Numbered from the stretch's first letter, positions 1-6,709 are shown. The stretch: DNA of 10,076 nucleotides from Gallionellaceae bacterium (GCA_003151655.1 PLYB01000146.1:134-10209), one strand, 5' to 3'. The notes: a model not told the origin generated them from the sequence alone. A program made the numbers and translations.

Positions 1-39
1 GTGCAGGAAGTTTATACCACGGCGGTGATTGAGGAATGA
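1..39 (+). CDS. yebC: C-terminal end of a YebC/PmpR-family transcriptional regulator (partial)
   Basis: Only the last 12 codons are present, in frame 1, reading VQEVYTTAVIEE and then TGA at 37-39. A 'DVQ-x-VY' segment close to the C-terminus is typical of YebC/PmpR proteins, and yebC commonly lies directly upstream of ruvC in proteobacteria, which agrees with ruvC a little further on. The family acts as a DNA-binding regulator or, in recent work, as a translation factor relieving ribosome stalling. The stop codon overlaps the start of the next gene (ATGA at 36-39). The call rests on a very short peptide plus synteny. Confidence 0.75.
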   Translation: MQEVYTTAVIEE

Positions 40-878
40 GCAATACAAATCTTGCACTTTGTACGGTGGAGGGCTGCAATACTCCAGTCCAAAGACAAGG
101 TCACAATCTTTGCCTTCTGCACTGGAAAGAGCGCCATCACACAGCCAAAGAGCCGGCATCCGCGTATGTGACAACACTGCAGACCGATATGTCACATAGC
201 GCAACTAATAGCCCATTGAACTCTACATCCCTAGGAGAACGTTTCAATCTTGATGCGAAACAGATCAACAGAGTTCTATTTGATCTGAAGTGGATAGAAA
301 GAGATGACAAGGGATGGAAGCCTTCCTCGCTTGGTGAAAAACTAAAAGCTCAAAATAAGCTATTTTCCAAAAATAACGTTCCTTATGTTGTTTGGCACCA
401 AGACATTTGCAAATCGCGGATTTTGCAAAACGCAGTCAGTGATTTTCGATCCATCGAAGTTGACCCACCTACTATTACTCAAGTTTCTCCAATACCGGAA
501 GAGGCTGCGGATAAACCTGAAGGATTTCGAGAGAAATTTCCCCCGACAATTCGAGCATCCGATGGACACATGGTTCGTTCACGCGCTGAAGCCATGATAG
601 ATGCCTGGCTTTACGAAAATCGTATTGTCCATGCGTACGAACGGCTCGTACGGGTAGAACAGCAGATGTATTGTGACTTCTACCTGCCTGAATATGATCT
701 TTACATTGAATTCTGGGGGCTTGAGAACGATCCAAAATACAAAGTACGAAAAGATAAAAAATTGGACATATACCGAACAAATGAATTAAGTCTGGTCGAA
801 ATCAAAGATGACCACATCAACAATCTGGATGATTATTTGATGGGTCAATTGGTGAAGTTTGGCTATAAGGCCAAATAA
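36..878 (+). CDS. Zinc-finger / winged-helix / PD-(D/E)XK-like nuclease-domain protein (family often misnamed 'glycerol kinase')
   Basis: A 280-residue protein with three visible parts. Residues 9-29 carry a Cys/His cluster (C9-x4-C14-x11-C26-x2-H29) that looks zinc-binding. Residues about 63-120 resemble the helix-turn-helix segment of phage antirepressor-type proteins (LGERFNLDAKQINRVLFDL, then KWIERDDKGW). Residues about 178-276 look like a small restriction-endonuclease-fold domain: SRAEAMIDAWL with E185, D214 in YCDFYLP, E225 in YIEFWG, and lysines at 236-242. I recall relatives of this C-terminal domain carrying the name 'glycerol kinase', which the sequence does not support. The role is unknown; DNA or RNA cleavage is an inference. 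The start overlaps the yebC stop by 4 bases and is kept because a later start would lose the Cys cluster. A purine-rich GAGGA lies immediately before the ATG with almost no spacer, so expression probably relies on coupling. The gene is AT-richer than ruvC and separates yebC from ruvC. Confidence 0.65.
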   Translation: MSNTNLALCTVEGCNTPVQRQGHNLCLLHWKERHHTAKEPASAYVTTLQTDMSHSATNSPLNSTSLGERFNLDAKQINRVLFDLKWIERDDKGWKPSSLGEKLKAQNKLFSKNNVPYVVWHQDICKSRILQNAVSDFRSIEVDPPTITQVSPIPEEAADKPEGFREKFPPTIRASDGHMVRSRAEAMIDAWLYENRIVHAYERLVRVEQQMYCDFYLPEYDLYIEFWGLENDPKYKVRKDKKLDIYRTNELSLVEIKDDHINNLDDYLMGQLVKFGYKAK

Positions 879-881
879 CTA

Positions 882-1412
882 ATGGGCGACTCCATTCGTA
901 TTCTTGGCATCGACCCCGGCCTGCGCATCACCGGCTTTGGCGTGCTTGATAAAGAAGGGCAAAAATTACATTATGTCGCCAGCGGTTGCATCAAGACGCC
1001 GGATGGCGAGTTGCCGAAACGCTTGAAAGTGATTTTGAATTCTTTGGGTGAAGTCATCGCGCAACACCAGCCGTATCAAGTGGCCGTTGAAAAAGTGTTT
1101 GTGAATGTGAATCCTCAATCCACTTTGTTGCTTGGACAAGCGCGCGGAGCGGCGATTTGCGCGGCAGTGCTGGCTAATCTTCCCGTTGCGGAATACACCG
1201 CGTTGCAAGTGAAACAAGCCGTGGTCGGTAATGGTCACGCCGACAAGAAGCAAGTGCAAGCGATGGTGCAACGCTTATTGAAATTGTCCGGCACGCCCAG
1301 CCCGGATGCGGCTGACGCGCTGGCCTGTGCCATCTGCCACGCGCACAGCGGTATGGGGCTGGGGGCATTGGCAACCAAAGGTTTGCGTATGAAGAATGGC
1401 CGATTGAGTTGA
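882..1412 (+). CDS. ruvC: Crossover junction endodeoxyribonuclease RuvC
   Basis: RuvC is the dimeric, Mg2+-dependent resolvase that nicks Holliday junctions symmetrically within the RuvABC complex during recombinational repair. The 176-residue length is normal. The RNase H-like fold carries the expected acidic residues: D11 in LGIDPGLRITGFG, E70 in VAVEKVFV, and D142 and D145 in PDAADALACAICH. F73 lies where the base-stacking phenylalanine of the E. coli enzyme is found. The segment NPQSTLLLGQARGAA and the basic HADKKQVQ stretch are also characteristic. The ATG lies 3 bases after the upstream nuclease stop, with AAGG at 867-870 as a somewhat distant ribosome-binding site. ruvA follows 38 bases after the stop. 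No residues are missing and the gene looks functional. Confidence 0.97.
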   Translation: MGDSIRILGIDPGLRITGFGVLDKEGQKLHYVASGCIKTPDGELPKRLKVILNSLGEVIAQHQPYQVAVEKVFVNVNPQSTLLLGQARGAAICAAVLANLPVAEYTALQVKQAVVGNGHADKKQVQAMVQRLLKLSGTPSPDAADALACAICHAHSGMGLGALATKGLRMKNGRLS

Positions 1413-1450
1413 GCCATCCCCCGAATCAAATTTGATAAAGGTTAGTTGAA

Positions 1451-2032
1451 ATGATTGGAAGACTAAGCGGCATCCTGTTGGAAAAAAATCCGCCACAAAT
1501 CTTGCTGGATGTACAGGGCGTCGGCTACGAATTGGATGTGCCGATGAGCACCTTCTACAACTTGCCCGCACTGCACGAAAAAGTGGTGCTGCACACGCAT
1601 TTCGTCGTGCGCGAAGATGCGCAGCTGCTGTACGGTTTCGCCACGAATGAAGAACGTTTAGCCTTTCGCCAATTACTCAAGATCAGCGGTGTCGGTCCCA
1701 AGCTTGCGCTGTCGGTATTATCCGGCTTGAGTCTGGGCGACCTCGCCGCTGCGGTGGCCAACAAAGAAGTCGGCCGTCTTACCAAAATCCCCGGCGTGGG
1801 CAAAAAAACCGCCGAACGTTTGCTGCTGGAACTGCAAGGTAAATTCAGCGTCACTGGCACAAGCTCCGCATCCGGCACCAGCGCCACTTCCGCCAATAAC
1901 GACATCGCCAACGCACTGCTGGCACTGGGTTACAACGAAAAGGAAGCCGACTGGGCTGCCAAGCAATTACCCAAAGAAGTCGGTGTCTCGGACGGCATCA
2001 GGCAGGCACTTAAGATGCTGTCAAAAGCATAG
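1451..2032 (+). CDS. ruvA: Holliday junction branch migration protein RuvA
   Basis: RuvA binds four-way junctions as a tetramer, holds them in square-planar form and loads the RuvB motor. The 193-residue protein shows all three domains. The N-terminal OB-fold covers residues 1-63 (MIGRLSGILL, DVQGVGYELDVP) with the acidic pin E55/D56. Two helix-hairpin-helix motifs lie at about 74-90 (LLKISGVGPKLALSVLSG) and 109-127 (LTKIPGVGKKTAERLLLEL). After a Ser/Thr/Ala-rich linker (134-149), the RuvB-contacting domain III spans 150-193. AAAGG at 1437-1441 precedes the ATG with a 9-base spacer. It is presumably co-transcribed with ruvC. The partner ruvB, which normally follows at once, is absent; accessory DNA starts within about 100 bases of the stop. 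Confidence 0.97.
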   Translation: MIGRLSGILLEKNPPQILLDVQGVGYELDVPMSTFYNLPALHEKVVLHTHFVVREDAQLLYGFATNEERLAFRQLLKISGVGPKLALSVLSGLSLGDLAAAVANKEVGRLTKIPGVGKKTAERLLLELQGKFSVTGTSSASGTSATSANNDIANALLALGYNEKEADWAAKQLPKEVGVSDGIRQALKMLSKA

Positions 2033-2124
2033 AGTACGGACAAGTGAAAAAATGTGGGTACATGTCAAAACAGGCATCAAACCATGTATTGAATTATTCA
2101 GACCTAACGTGCCAGGATACCGTC

Positions 2125-2370
2125 ATGAAAAAAGCAATTGCCAATGCGGTTGAGAATAAAGCGAAGCCTGTGAAGGCGGGCGCACGTGGCTCTGCGCATC
2201 TTGCAAAAGTAGTTGCGGCAAAACCCTCTTACAGCAAAGCGGCCCGGCAAGCTGCGTTCAAGCAAGAAGTAGCAATTCTTCACCTTTCCCCTGTCGAGGC
2301 TGTTGATCGCGCAAGGCTTATCCCCGCAGTCGACGTAAAGGCTTTCCGTATCATCCGCATGCCAGGTTAA
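2125..2370 (+). CDS. Small basic hypothetical protein, possible antitoxin-side partner of a broken nucleotidyltransferase gene
   Basis: An 81-residue protein that I do not recognise as a named family. Its first half is rich in Lys and Ala (KKAIANAVENKAKPVKAGAR, then KVVAAKPSYSKAARQAAF). Its second half (AILHLSPVEAVDRARLIPAV) looks helical. No transmembrane segment or signal peptide is visible. I chose the ATG at 2125 because CAGGA at 2113-2117 sits 7 bases upstream. The frame stays open back to a GTG at 2044, but the extra 27 residues lack a good ribosome-binding site. The stop is 3 bases before the next ATG, which encodes the N-terminus of a nucleotidyltransferase-like protein. A small gene directly before such a gene suggests an antitoxin or accessory partner, an inference from position only. 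Confidence 0.5.
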   Translation: MKKAIANAVENKAKPVKAGARGSAHLAKVVAAKPSYSKAARQAAFKQEVAILHLSPVEAVDRARLIPAVDVKAFRIIRMPG

Positions 2371-2373
2371 TTC

Positions 2374-2568
2374 ATGGCGACCGGGTATGACTGGTTTTGT
2401 CCGGACGACCTGCCGATATTTTTCAAGGCACTCCAAAAAACACCTACGCCAGCCATCCTAGTTGGCGGACAGTCATTAACGTTTTGGATTGACCGCTTTG
2501 ACATAACGATTCCGCCAAGTGACACGCCGTACCTCACACAGGACGCGGATGTTCTATACCCGCTTTAA
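2374..2568 (+). pseudogene. Truncated nucleotidyltransferase-fold protein (N-terminal 64 residues only)
   Basis: The 64-residue product contains the beginning of a nucleotidyltransferase fold: AILVGGQSLTFWID with the Gly-Gly motif at 31-32, then YLTQDADVLYP with an Asp-x-Asp pair at 57 and 59. Members of this fold continue well beyond that pair with a third acidic residue and a helical C-terminal region. Here TAA follows 5 residues after the Asp pair, and no continuation is recognisable in any frame of the 132 bases downstream, so the 3' part appears deleted rather than frameshifted. AGG at 2364-2366 precedes the ATG by 7 bases and the gene is coupled to the small gene upstream. The intact form may have been a toxin, by analogy with nucleotidyltransferase toxins such as AbiEii. 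Without the third acidic residue, catalytic activity is unlikely. Confidence 0.6.
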
Positions 2569-2631
2569 TTGCCATGTATCTCAAATGTGTAATAGTTCAT
2601 TGATTAGTTGAATTCAGTACGCTTATGATGG
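2569..2631. other. Non-coding junction between the truncated nucleotidyltransferase gene and the abiE promoter
   Basis: This AT-rich stretch carries stops in the upstream gene's frame and no recognisable remnant of the missing nucleotidyltransferase C-terminus. It is the likely deletion or insertion junction at the left edge of the AbiE module. I saw no inverted terminal repeat, tRNA fragment or target-site duplication. Confidence 0.35.
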
Positions 2632-2660
2632 TTGAAAATATACATTTAAAGCGCTATAGT
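2632..2660 (+). promoter_or_regulatory. Sigma70-type promoter of the abiE operon
   Basis: TTGAAA at 2632-2637 (consensus TTGACA, 5 of 6) and TATAGT at 2655-2660 (consensus TATAAT, 5 of 6) are separated by exactly 17 bases. Transcription would start near 2667, leaving a leader of about 35 bases before the abiEi ATG at 2701. It is the best promoter match I found in the window and its position fits the AbiE pair. Confidence 0.65.
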
Positions 2661-2677
2661 TCACGTTAATGATGAAT

Positions 2678-2687
2678 TTACGCGTAA
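2678..2687. promoter_or_regulatory. Perfect 10-base palindrome TTACGCGTAA, candidate AbiEi operator
   Basis: The palindrome lies in the predicted leader, about 17 bases downstream of the -10 element and 13 bases before the abiEi ATG. Characterised AbiEi antitoxins repress their own promoter by binding inverted repeats upstream of the operon, so this is a plausible operator. A looser dyad (GTT...TAA at 2659-2669 against TTA...AAC at 2678-2688) surrounds it. Assignment is by position and symmetry only. Confidence 0.35.
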
Positions 2688-2700
2688 CTGATATATAACC

Positions 2701-3510
2701 ATGGCAATGTTGAGAGGCATAGGCAAACTGGATCGTGAACGGCTGGCGGCTATCCTGCGCGGGACGAAGGGTACGGTTTTGGTTGCCCAAGCGGCAACCA
2801 TTCTTGGCGTCAACCCGACCGATGCTGCCAAGATGCTTTCCCGTTGGCACAAGAAGGGCTGGTTGTCGCGGGTAAAGCGCGGCATCTATGTGCCGGTGCC
2901 TTTGGAGGCGAGCAGTGCCAATGTTTCTTTGGACGACCCGTGGCAGATCGCCGCCAGCCTGTACTCGCCTTGTTACATCGGAGGGTGGAGCGCAGCCGAA
3001 CATTGGGATCTGACCGAGCAGTTATTCCGCACCACCATAGTGATGACGCAACTCACCCCGCGAGAACGCAATCCTGTCATCAAGGGGACAACGTTTCTGC
3101 TCTGCTCCATCAACGAGAAGAAATTGTTCGGTCTCAAGACAGTTTGGCGTGGGCAGGTCAAGGTTTCGGTTTCTGATCCAACCCGGACGATTCTCGACAT
3201 GCTGGACGAACCCCGTTTGGGCGGAGGTATCCGTTCGGTGGGTGACATGCTGGAGAATTACCTGCGTTCAGAGATGAAAAATCTTGATCTGTTGATTGGT
3301 TATGCCGACCAACTGGGGAATGGCGCAGTCTTCAAGCGCTTGGGATTCTTGCTTGAGCAGCATGCACCGAATGAGCACGCCACTATCGATCAATGTACCC
3401 AGCGGCTGACCAAGGGAAATGCGCGCATTGATCCGAAGCAACCCGCAGAACGGCTAGTTTCGCGCTGGCGACTTTGGGTGCCGGAGATCTGGCTGAAGGG
3501 AGCTGTATGA
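2701..3510 (+). CDS. abiEi: AbiEi-family type IV antitoxin (transcriptional repressor)
   Basis: AbiEi neutralises the nucleotidyltransferase toxin AbiEii without stable complex formation and represses its own operon. The 269-residue protein has an N-terminal winged helix at about 24-68 (TVLVAQAATILGVNPTDAAK, ending in the wing LSRVKRGIYVPVP). The family's central part follows: DDPWQIAASLYSPCYIGGWS, then AAEHWDLTEQLF. Next come VSVSDPTRTILDMLDEPRLG and a helical C-terminal region (LLIGYADQLGNGAVFKRLGF). The ATG at 2701 is preceded in frame by a TAA at 2695-2697, so it cannot extend upstream; a second ATG at 2707 is possible. No clear Shine-Dalgarno sequence is visible, so translation may be weak. 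The TGA overlaps the abiEii start by 4 bases, as expected for this pair. Confidence 0.9.
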   Translation: MAMLRGIGKLDRERLAAILRGTKGTVLVAQAATILGVNPTDAAKMLSRWHKKGWLSRVKRGIYVPVPLEASSANVSLDDPWQIAASLYSPCYIGGWSAAEHWDLTEQLFRTTIVMTQLTPRERNPVIKGTTFLLCSINEKKLFGLKTVWRGQVKVSVSDPTRTILDMLDEPRLGGGIRSVGDMLENYLRSEMKNLDLLIGYADQLGNGAVFKRLGFLLEQHAPNEHATIDQCTQRLTKGNARIDPKQPAERLVSRWRLWVPEIWLKGAV

Positions 3511-4928
3511 TAGATCGCCAGGAACTTACCGAGTTGGCGAGGGAGCTATCGCTACAGTTGCATGTGGTGGAGAAAGACTATGTGCTCGGCTGGCTACTGG
3601 CAGGCATTTCCGCCAATGAAGCACTCGCGAAGCATTGGGTATTCAAGGGCGGCACTTGCCTCAAAAAATGCTATTTCGAAACCTACCGATTTTCAGAAGA
3701 CCTGGACTTCACTATTACCGAAGAAGGTCAGATTGATGAGACGTTTCTCCTCGCTGCCTTCCGCGAAATATCGGCGTGGATTTATGAAGAGAGCGGTATC
3801 GAAATTCCTGCCGATCAAATTCGCTTCAAGATCGTCAATATCCCCGGCGGAAAATATGCGGAAGGCCGCGTGTACTATGTTGGCCCTCTTCAGCAGCGGC
3901 GTAATCTTGCGCGCATCAAGTTCGATCTGACGAGCAAAGAAAAACTGGTACTAGCACCGGTGGAACGGGAAGTGCATCATCCATATTCAGACCGACCGGA
4001 AACAGGAATTCATATTCTGAGCTACTGTTTTGAAGAGGTCTTCGCGGAAAAAATCAGAGCGCTGGCGGAACGCGAGCGCCCCAGAGACCTTTACGATGTG
4101 GTGCATCTCTATCGTCACGACGAAATCCGCCCGGATCGGTCAGTAGTGATGAATACTTTACGCGAGAAGTGCGCCTTCAAGAATATTTCTGTGCCGAACA
4201 AGGACTCGTTGATGAGGCCCGACGCACGAGAAAAATTGATCGCCGAATGGGAAGACATGCTGGCACATCAATTGCCGGTACTGCCGCCTTTTGATCAGTT
4301 TTGGGATGAACTGCCTCAAGTGTTCGACTGGCTAAATGAAGTTACTGAAAAACCAACCTACGCGGCAATGCAGACGCGGGAAGCAATCGACGATTCATGG
4401 CGACCACCAACAATGGTACAGGCTTGGCATGTGGCTGTTCCGTTGGAATCAGTACGATTTGCAGCGGCCAACCGGCTATGCGTCAATCTCCAATATAAGA
4501 ACACATGGCGACTCATCGAGCCGTATTCGTTGCGCCGGAGTAGTGAAGGCAATCTCCTTCTCTGTGCGGTCAGGCATGAAGACGGGGAAGTTAGAACCTA
4601 TCGGGTTGATCAAATTCAGGGAGTCGAGGTCAGTACAACTCCATTCGTCCCGAAATACCCGGTGGAGCTAACACCCGCAGGATCGCTGTATGCCCCAGAA
4701 ATCCAGAGACGCTCAATTTCGACTTCACGTTCTTTTGCCACACAACCCAAGGCAAGAAGCAGAACCGTAATATCCACTGGTGGGGGTCCGACTCACGTTT
4801 TCAGATGCAGTGTTTGCGGAAAATTATTCAAGCGAAAATCCTACGACGCCAAGTTGAATTCCCATAAGAATAAGCAGGGATACCCTTGCTATGGTAGTTT
4901 TGGCACGTTTGTAAAGACGGAGTATTGA
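3507..4928 (+). CDS. abiEii: AbiEii/AbiGii-family nucleotidyltransferase toxin with C-terminal WYL-like and zinc-finger-like extension
   Basis: The toxin of the AbiE pair; characterised relatives are GTP-binding or tRNA-modifying nucleotidyltransferases that arrest growth. In this 473-residue protein the transferase occupies about residues 1-280: FKGGTCLKK with Gly-Gly at 48-49, FSEDLDFTI with D65 and D67, IKFDLT with D140, and the family motifs EKIRALAERERPRDLYDVV (181-199). Typical members have roughly 300 residues. Here residues about 313-380 resemble a WYL domain (VRFAAANRLCVNLQY, WRLIEPYSLR, EVRTYRVDQIQGVEV), and residues 432-462 form a possible zinc finger (C434-x2-C437-x15-H453-x7-C461). 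The extension may sense a ligand or nucleic acid; that is inference. The start at 3507 gives the ATGA overlap with abiEi and has AAGGGAG at 3496-3502 upstream. An in-frame start at 3474 would only add residues overlapping the antitoxin gene. Confidence 0.88.
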   Translation: MIDRQELTELARELSLQLHVVEKDYVLGWLLAGISANEALAKHWVFKGGTCLKKCYFETYRFSEDLDFTITEEGQIDETFLLAAFREISAWIYEESGIEIPADQIRFKIVNIPGGKYAEGRVYYVGPLQQRRNLARIKFDLTSKEKLVLAPVEREVHHPYSDRPETGIHILSYCFEEVFAEKIRALAERERPRDLYDVVHLYRHDEIRPDRSVVMNTLREKCAFKNISVPNKDSLMRPDAREKLIAEWEDMLAHQLPVLPPFDQFWDELPQVFDWLNEVTEKPTYAAMQTREAIDDSWRPPTMVQAWHVAVPLESVRFAAANRLCVNLQYKNTWRLIEPYSLRRSSEGNLLLCAVRHEDGEVRTYRVDQIQGVEVSTTPFVPKYPVELTPAGSLYAPEIQRRSISTSRSFATQPKARSRTVISTGGGPTHVFRCSVCGKLFKRKSYDAKLNSHKNKQGYPCYGSFGTFVKTEY

Positions 4929-5000
4929 GCAGTTACTCCAATGATACATAGGCCGAATGGCATATATATCTAGCTTCTTCTTCGTGGTAGCATCCTCCGA

Positions 5001-5012
5001 TAATTATAAAAT
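5001..5012 (+). promoter_or_regulatory. Weak candidate -10 region for the Lamassu-like operon
   Basis: The 138-base gap between abiEii and the next gene contains TAATTATAAAAT at 5001-5012, which offers TATAAA or TAAAAT as a -10 element about 55 bases before the ATG. No good -35 hexamer is present at 16-18 bases upstream (TTCGTG at 4981-4986 is the nearest), so the promoter is weak, activator-dependent or elsewhere. No convincing terminator hairpin for abiEii is visible in the gap, so read-through from abiE is possible. Confidence 0.3.
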
Positions 5013-5066
5013 GCTGTCAGATACCCAATACAAAAAATCTTCCCCAAGCAAACTAACGGAAGTCTG

Positions 5067-6233
5067 ATGCCAGAATTACACGAGATAGCGACACGTGAAA
5101 GCGATGGGCGGCGCACCATTGATCGTTATCGGCTTCAGTTTCTTGCTGCTGCATATGCTAGCCTTCAAATCCTTGATGGCAAGGAGATCGACCGAGTCTT
5201 TTGTGATTTCCAGGATGACTTTGTTGTTCGTCGTCATAAAGCCGGACAGCGCAGCTACCATTTCTACCAAGTTAAGACAAAAGAAAAGCGCAACTACCAA
5301 TGGACTCTGGCAGAATCGTTCGGGCTAAATAAAAAAGTATTCAAAGCGCCCGCAAAGATCGACTTGGAGAAGGTAAGGGACAGTTTTTTTGGTAAGCTCT
5401 TGCAGCACGCAATTAATTTTGGCCCCGCATGCAATGAGTCGGCACTACTAACGAATGTACATTTCAAAGATGATGTGGAGACTCTTGTAGCCGCACTACA
5501 TAACGGAGACGAAAATCCAAACTCAAAATTTCTGATTGAAAAATTTCAACAAATATTTGAGCAAACTCCCGTCATTCCCGCAGAAGTTGTAATTGAACAT
5601 CTTAAAAAGCTAAATATTTATCCAAATACCACCTACATTGCCCCTGGCAATAATGATTTTGCCGGGGTTGCACGGGAGGCAATTTATAAATATAGCGAGA
5701 TAGACCTATCGCACGAAGAGATTGCTGAGATTGCTCAGAATCTAGTGACGCTGGTACTTAATAAGTCATTCAAGAAAATCATGCGCGATGTCAGTGAATC
5801 TGAATTAGATGAGCAAGCTGGGATAGGAATTGACGATCTGTTAGCCGTGTTAAGTATTTCAAAGGTTGCCTACATGACCTTATTGAAAAGCGGCGATGAA
5901 AAGGCACTCAAAAGCGCGTCAATCATTCAAAGAAGACTTCGTGAAGCTGGAGCCGAGGAAAATATGATTGAGTATTGCACTCGGCAAAAGGTTGCATGGG
6001 ATGTTTGGATCAGAGATAAAAGACATTCCGCTGATGAACTGGAATTCAATTTGCTGCAACAAAATGTCGCGCAGTTGGCAAAAAGCTGGAATGGTTCTAA
6101 TTGGGATTGGTTAAAAAGCGAGTTAGCTTTGTTAATCATCAAGCTGAAAAAAACTCCATTAGGTGATTCCGTTAATCAGGATCTACTTTTTGGAGGAGTT
6201 TTTGCAACACTTATCAGGAGTGGATCACTGTGA
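5067..6233 (+). CDS. lmuA: DUF4297/Cap4-like nuclease, effector subunit of a Lamassu-type (ABC-three-component) system
   Basis: A 388-residue protein whose N-terminal 75 residues fit the PD-(D/E)XK nuclease found in DUF4297 and Cap4 effectors: E11 and R16 in TRESDGRRTIDRY, Q24 on the first helix, acidic residues D47-D51 in FCDFQDD, and the Q-x-K triad FYQVKTKE (Q68, K70). The rest, about residues 90-388, is mostly helical and lacks recognisable motifs. In Lamassu systems the effector is held by an SMC-like sensor complex and released to degrade DNA when that complex detects foreign or abnormal DNA; that role is assigned here by context. CGGAAG at 5057-5062 lies 4 bases before the ATG. The TGA overlaps the next start (GTGA). 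It is the first gene of a three-gene operon and visibly AT-richer than ruvC/ruvA. A non-Lamassu ABC-3C subtype is the main alternative. Confidence 0.7.
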   Translation: MPELHEIATRESDGRRTIDRYRLQFLAAAYASLQILDGKEIDRVFCDFQDDFVVRRHKAGQRSYHFYQVKTKEKRNYQWTLAESFGLNKKVFKAPAKIDLEKVRDSFFGKLLQHAINFGPACNESALLTNVHFKDDVETLVAALHNGDENPNSKFLIEKFQQIFEQTPVIPAEVVIEHLKKLNIYPNTTYIAPGNNDFAGVAREAIYKYSEIDLSHEEIAEIAQNLVTLVLNKSFKKIMRDVSESELDEQAGIGIDDLLAVLSISKVAYMTLLKSGDEKALKSASIIQRRLREAGAEENMIEYCTRQKVAWDVWIRDKRHSADELEFNLLQQNVAQLAKSWNGSNWDWLKSELALLIIKLKKTPLGDSVNQDLLFGGVFATLIRSGSL

Positions 6234-6709
6234 ATTTCGAGAAGTTCTTTATCGAAGCAAAACGTCTGGAAGTAAAACTTGACTTGCCCAATGAGCGATC
6301 TGAGACACCAAATTTACTAAGTAATGAAGCACTTTTTCATTTACCGCTATTGGCAATGATTATCTTAATGATGTCGAAGGGAACAAAGAAACCCCGATCA
6401 ATTGAATTGGGCCAAGTCGTGGGCGATTGTATCGAAAGGACATTGGCTGGCTTCAAGGGGTCATCGCAACATATCGGATGGTCCGCCAATCTGCGAATCA
6501 GAACAATCAAGGCGTTGTCCTTTCTCGAATTGGCTGACTTGGTGCATGTTGATCAAAATGCAAAGCTGATAACAGCTACCGAAAAAGGTAAAAAGGTAAT
6601 CGCCTTGGCAACAAATGGGGACGGTAATTTGGCGACTACGCTTGGCGTGGTGGAGCGCAATTATCGAGACATGGCTAGAGAACAGCAACTTAGGTTACAA
6701 GCGATATGA
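6230..6709 (+). CDS. lmuC: Small winged-helix middle component (LmuC-like) of the Lamassu-type system
   Basis: A 159-residue protein between the nuclease and the SMC-like ATPase. ABC-three-component systems carry a small protein here (middle component; LmuC in Lamassu) that bridges the ATPase heads and the effector, much as kleisin-associated winged-helix proteins do. Residues about 27-75 form a helical region with a short hydrophobic run (LPLLAMIILMM), too short for a membrane span. Residues about 82-125 look like a winged helix: IGWSANLRIRTIKALSFLEL, then DLVHVDQNAKLITATEKGKK. The GTG start at 6230 overlaps the upstream TGA by 4 bases and has AGGAG at 6216-6220 with a 9-base spacer. The stop again overlaps the next start (ATGA at 6706-6709). 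Sequence alone gives a weak family match; the assignment rests on size, fold and order. Confidence 0.65.
   Translation: MNFEKFFIEAKRLEVKLDLPNERSETPNLLSNEALFHLPLLAMIILMMSKGTKKPRSIELGQVVGDCIERTLAGFKGSSQHIGWSANLRIRTIKALSFLELADLVHVDQNAKLITATEKGKKVIALATNGDGNLATTLGVVERNYRDMAREQQLRLQAI

Noticed and set aside
36..878. Glycerol kinase annotation for the first complete gene
   Set aside because: The protein is 280 residues with Cys/His, helix-turn-helix and nuclease-like segments; no sugar-kinase motifs are present and glycerol kinases are about 500 residues.
966..1271. Minus-strand open frames of about 100 codons over ruvC and ruvA
   Set aside because: They lie antisense to clearly coding housekeeping genes and their translations show no recognisable domain.
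2044..2124. N-terminal extension of the small basic protein from a GTG at 2044 or ATG at 2062
   Set aside because: Neither start has a clear ribosome-binding site, while the ATG at 2125 has CAGGA at a 7-base distance.
3474..3506. Upstream in-frame start for abiEii adding 11 residues
   Set aside because: It lies inside abiEi, lacks the good ribosome-binding site seen before 3507, and the ATGA overlap at 3507 is typical of this gene pair.
4929..5066. Small RNA or terminator in the gap between abiEii and the Lamassu-like operon
   Set aside because: No stable GC-rich hairpin with a T-run and no tRNA-like fold was seen; only an AT-rich stretch and a weak -10.
6335..6375. Membrane segment in the small middle component (LPLLAMIILMM)
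   Set aside because: The hydrophobic run is only about 11 residues and fits a buried helix of a soluble helical domain.
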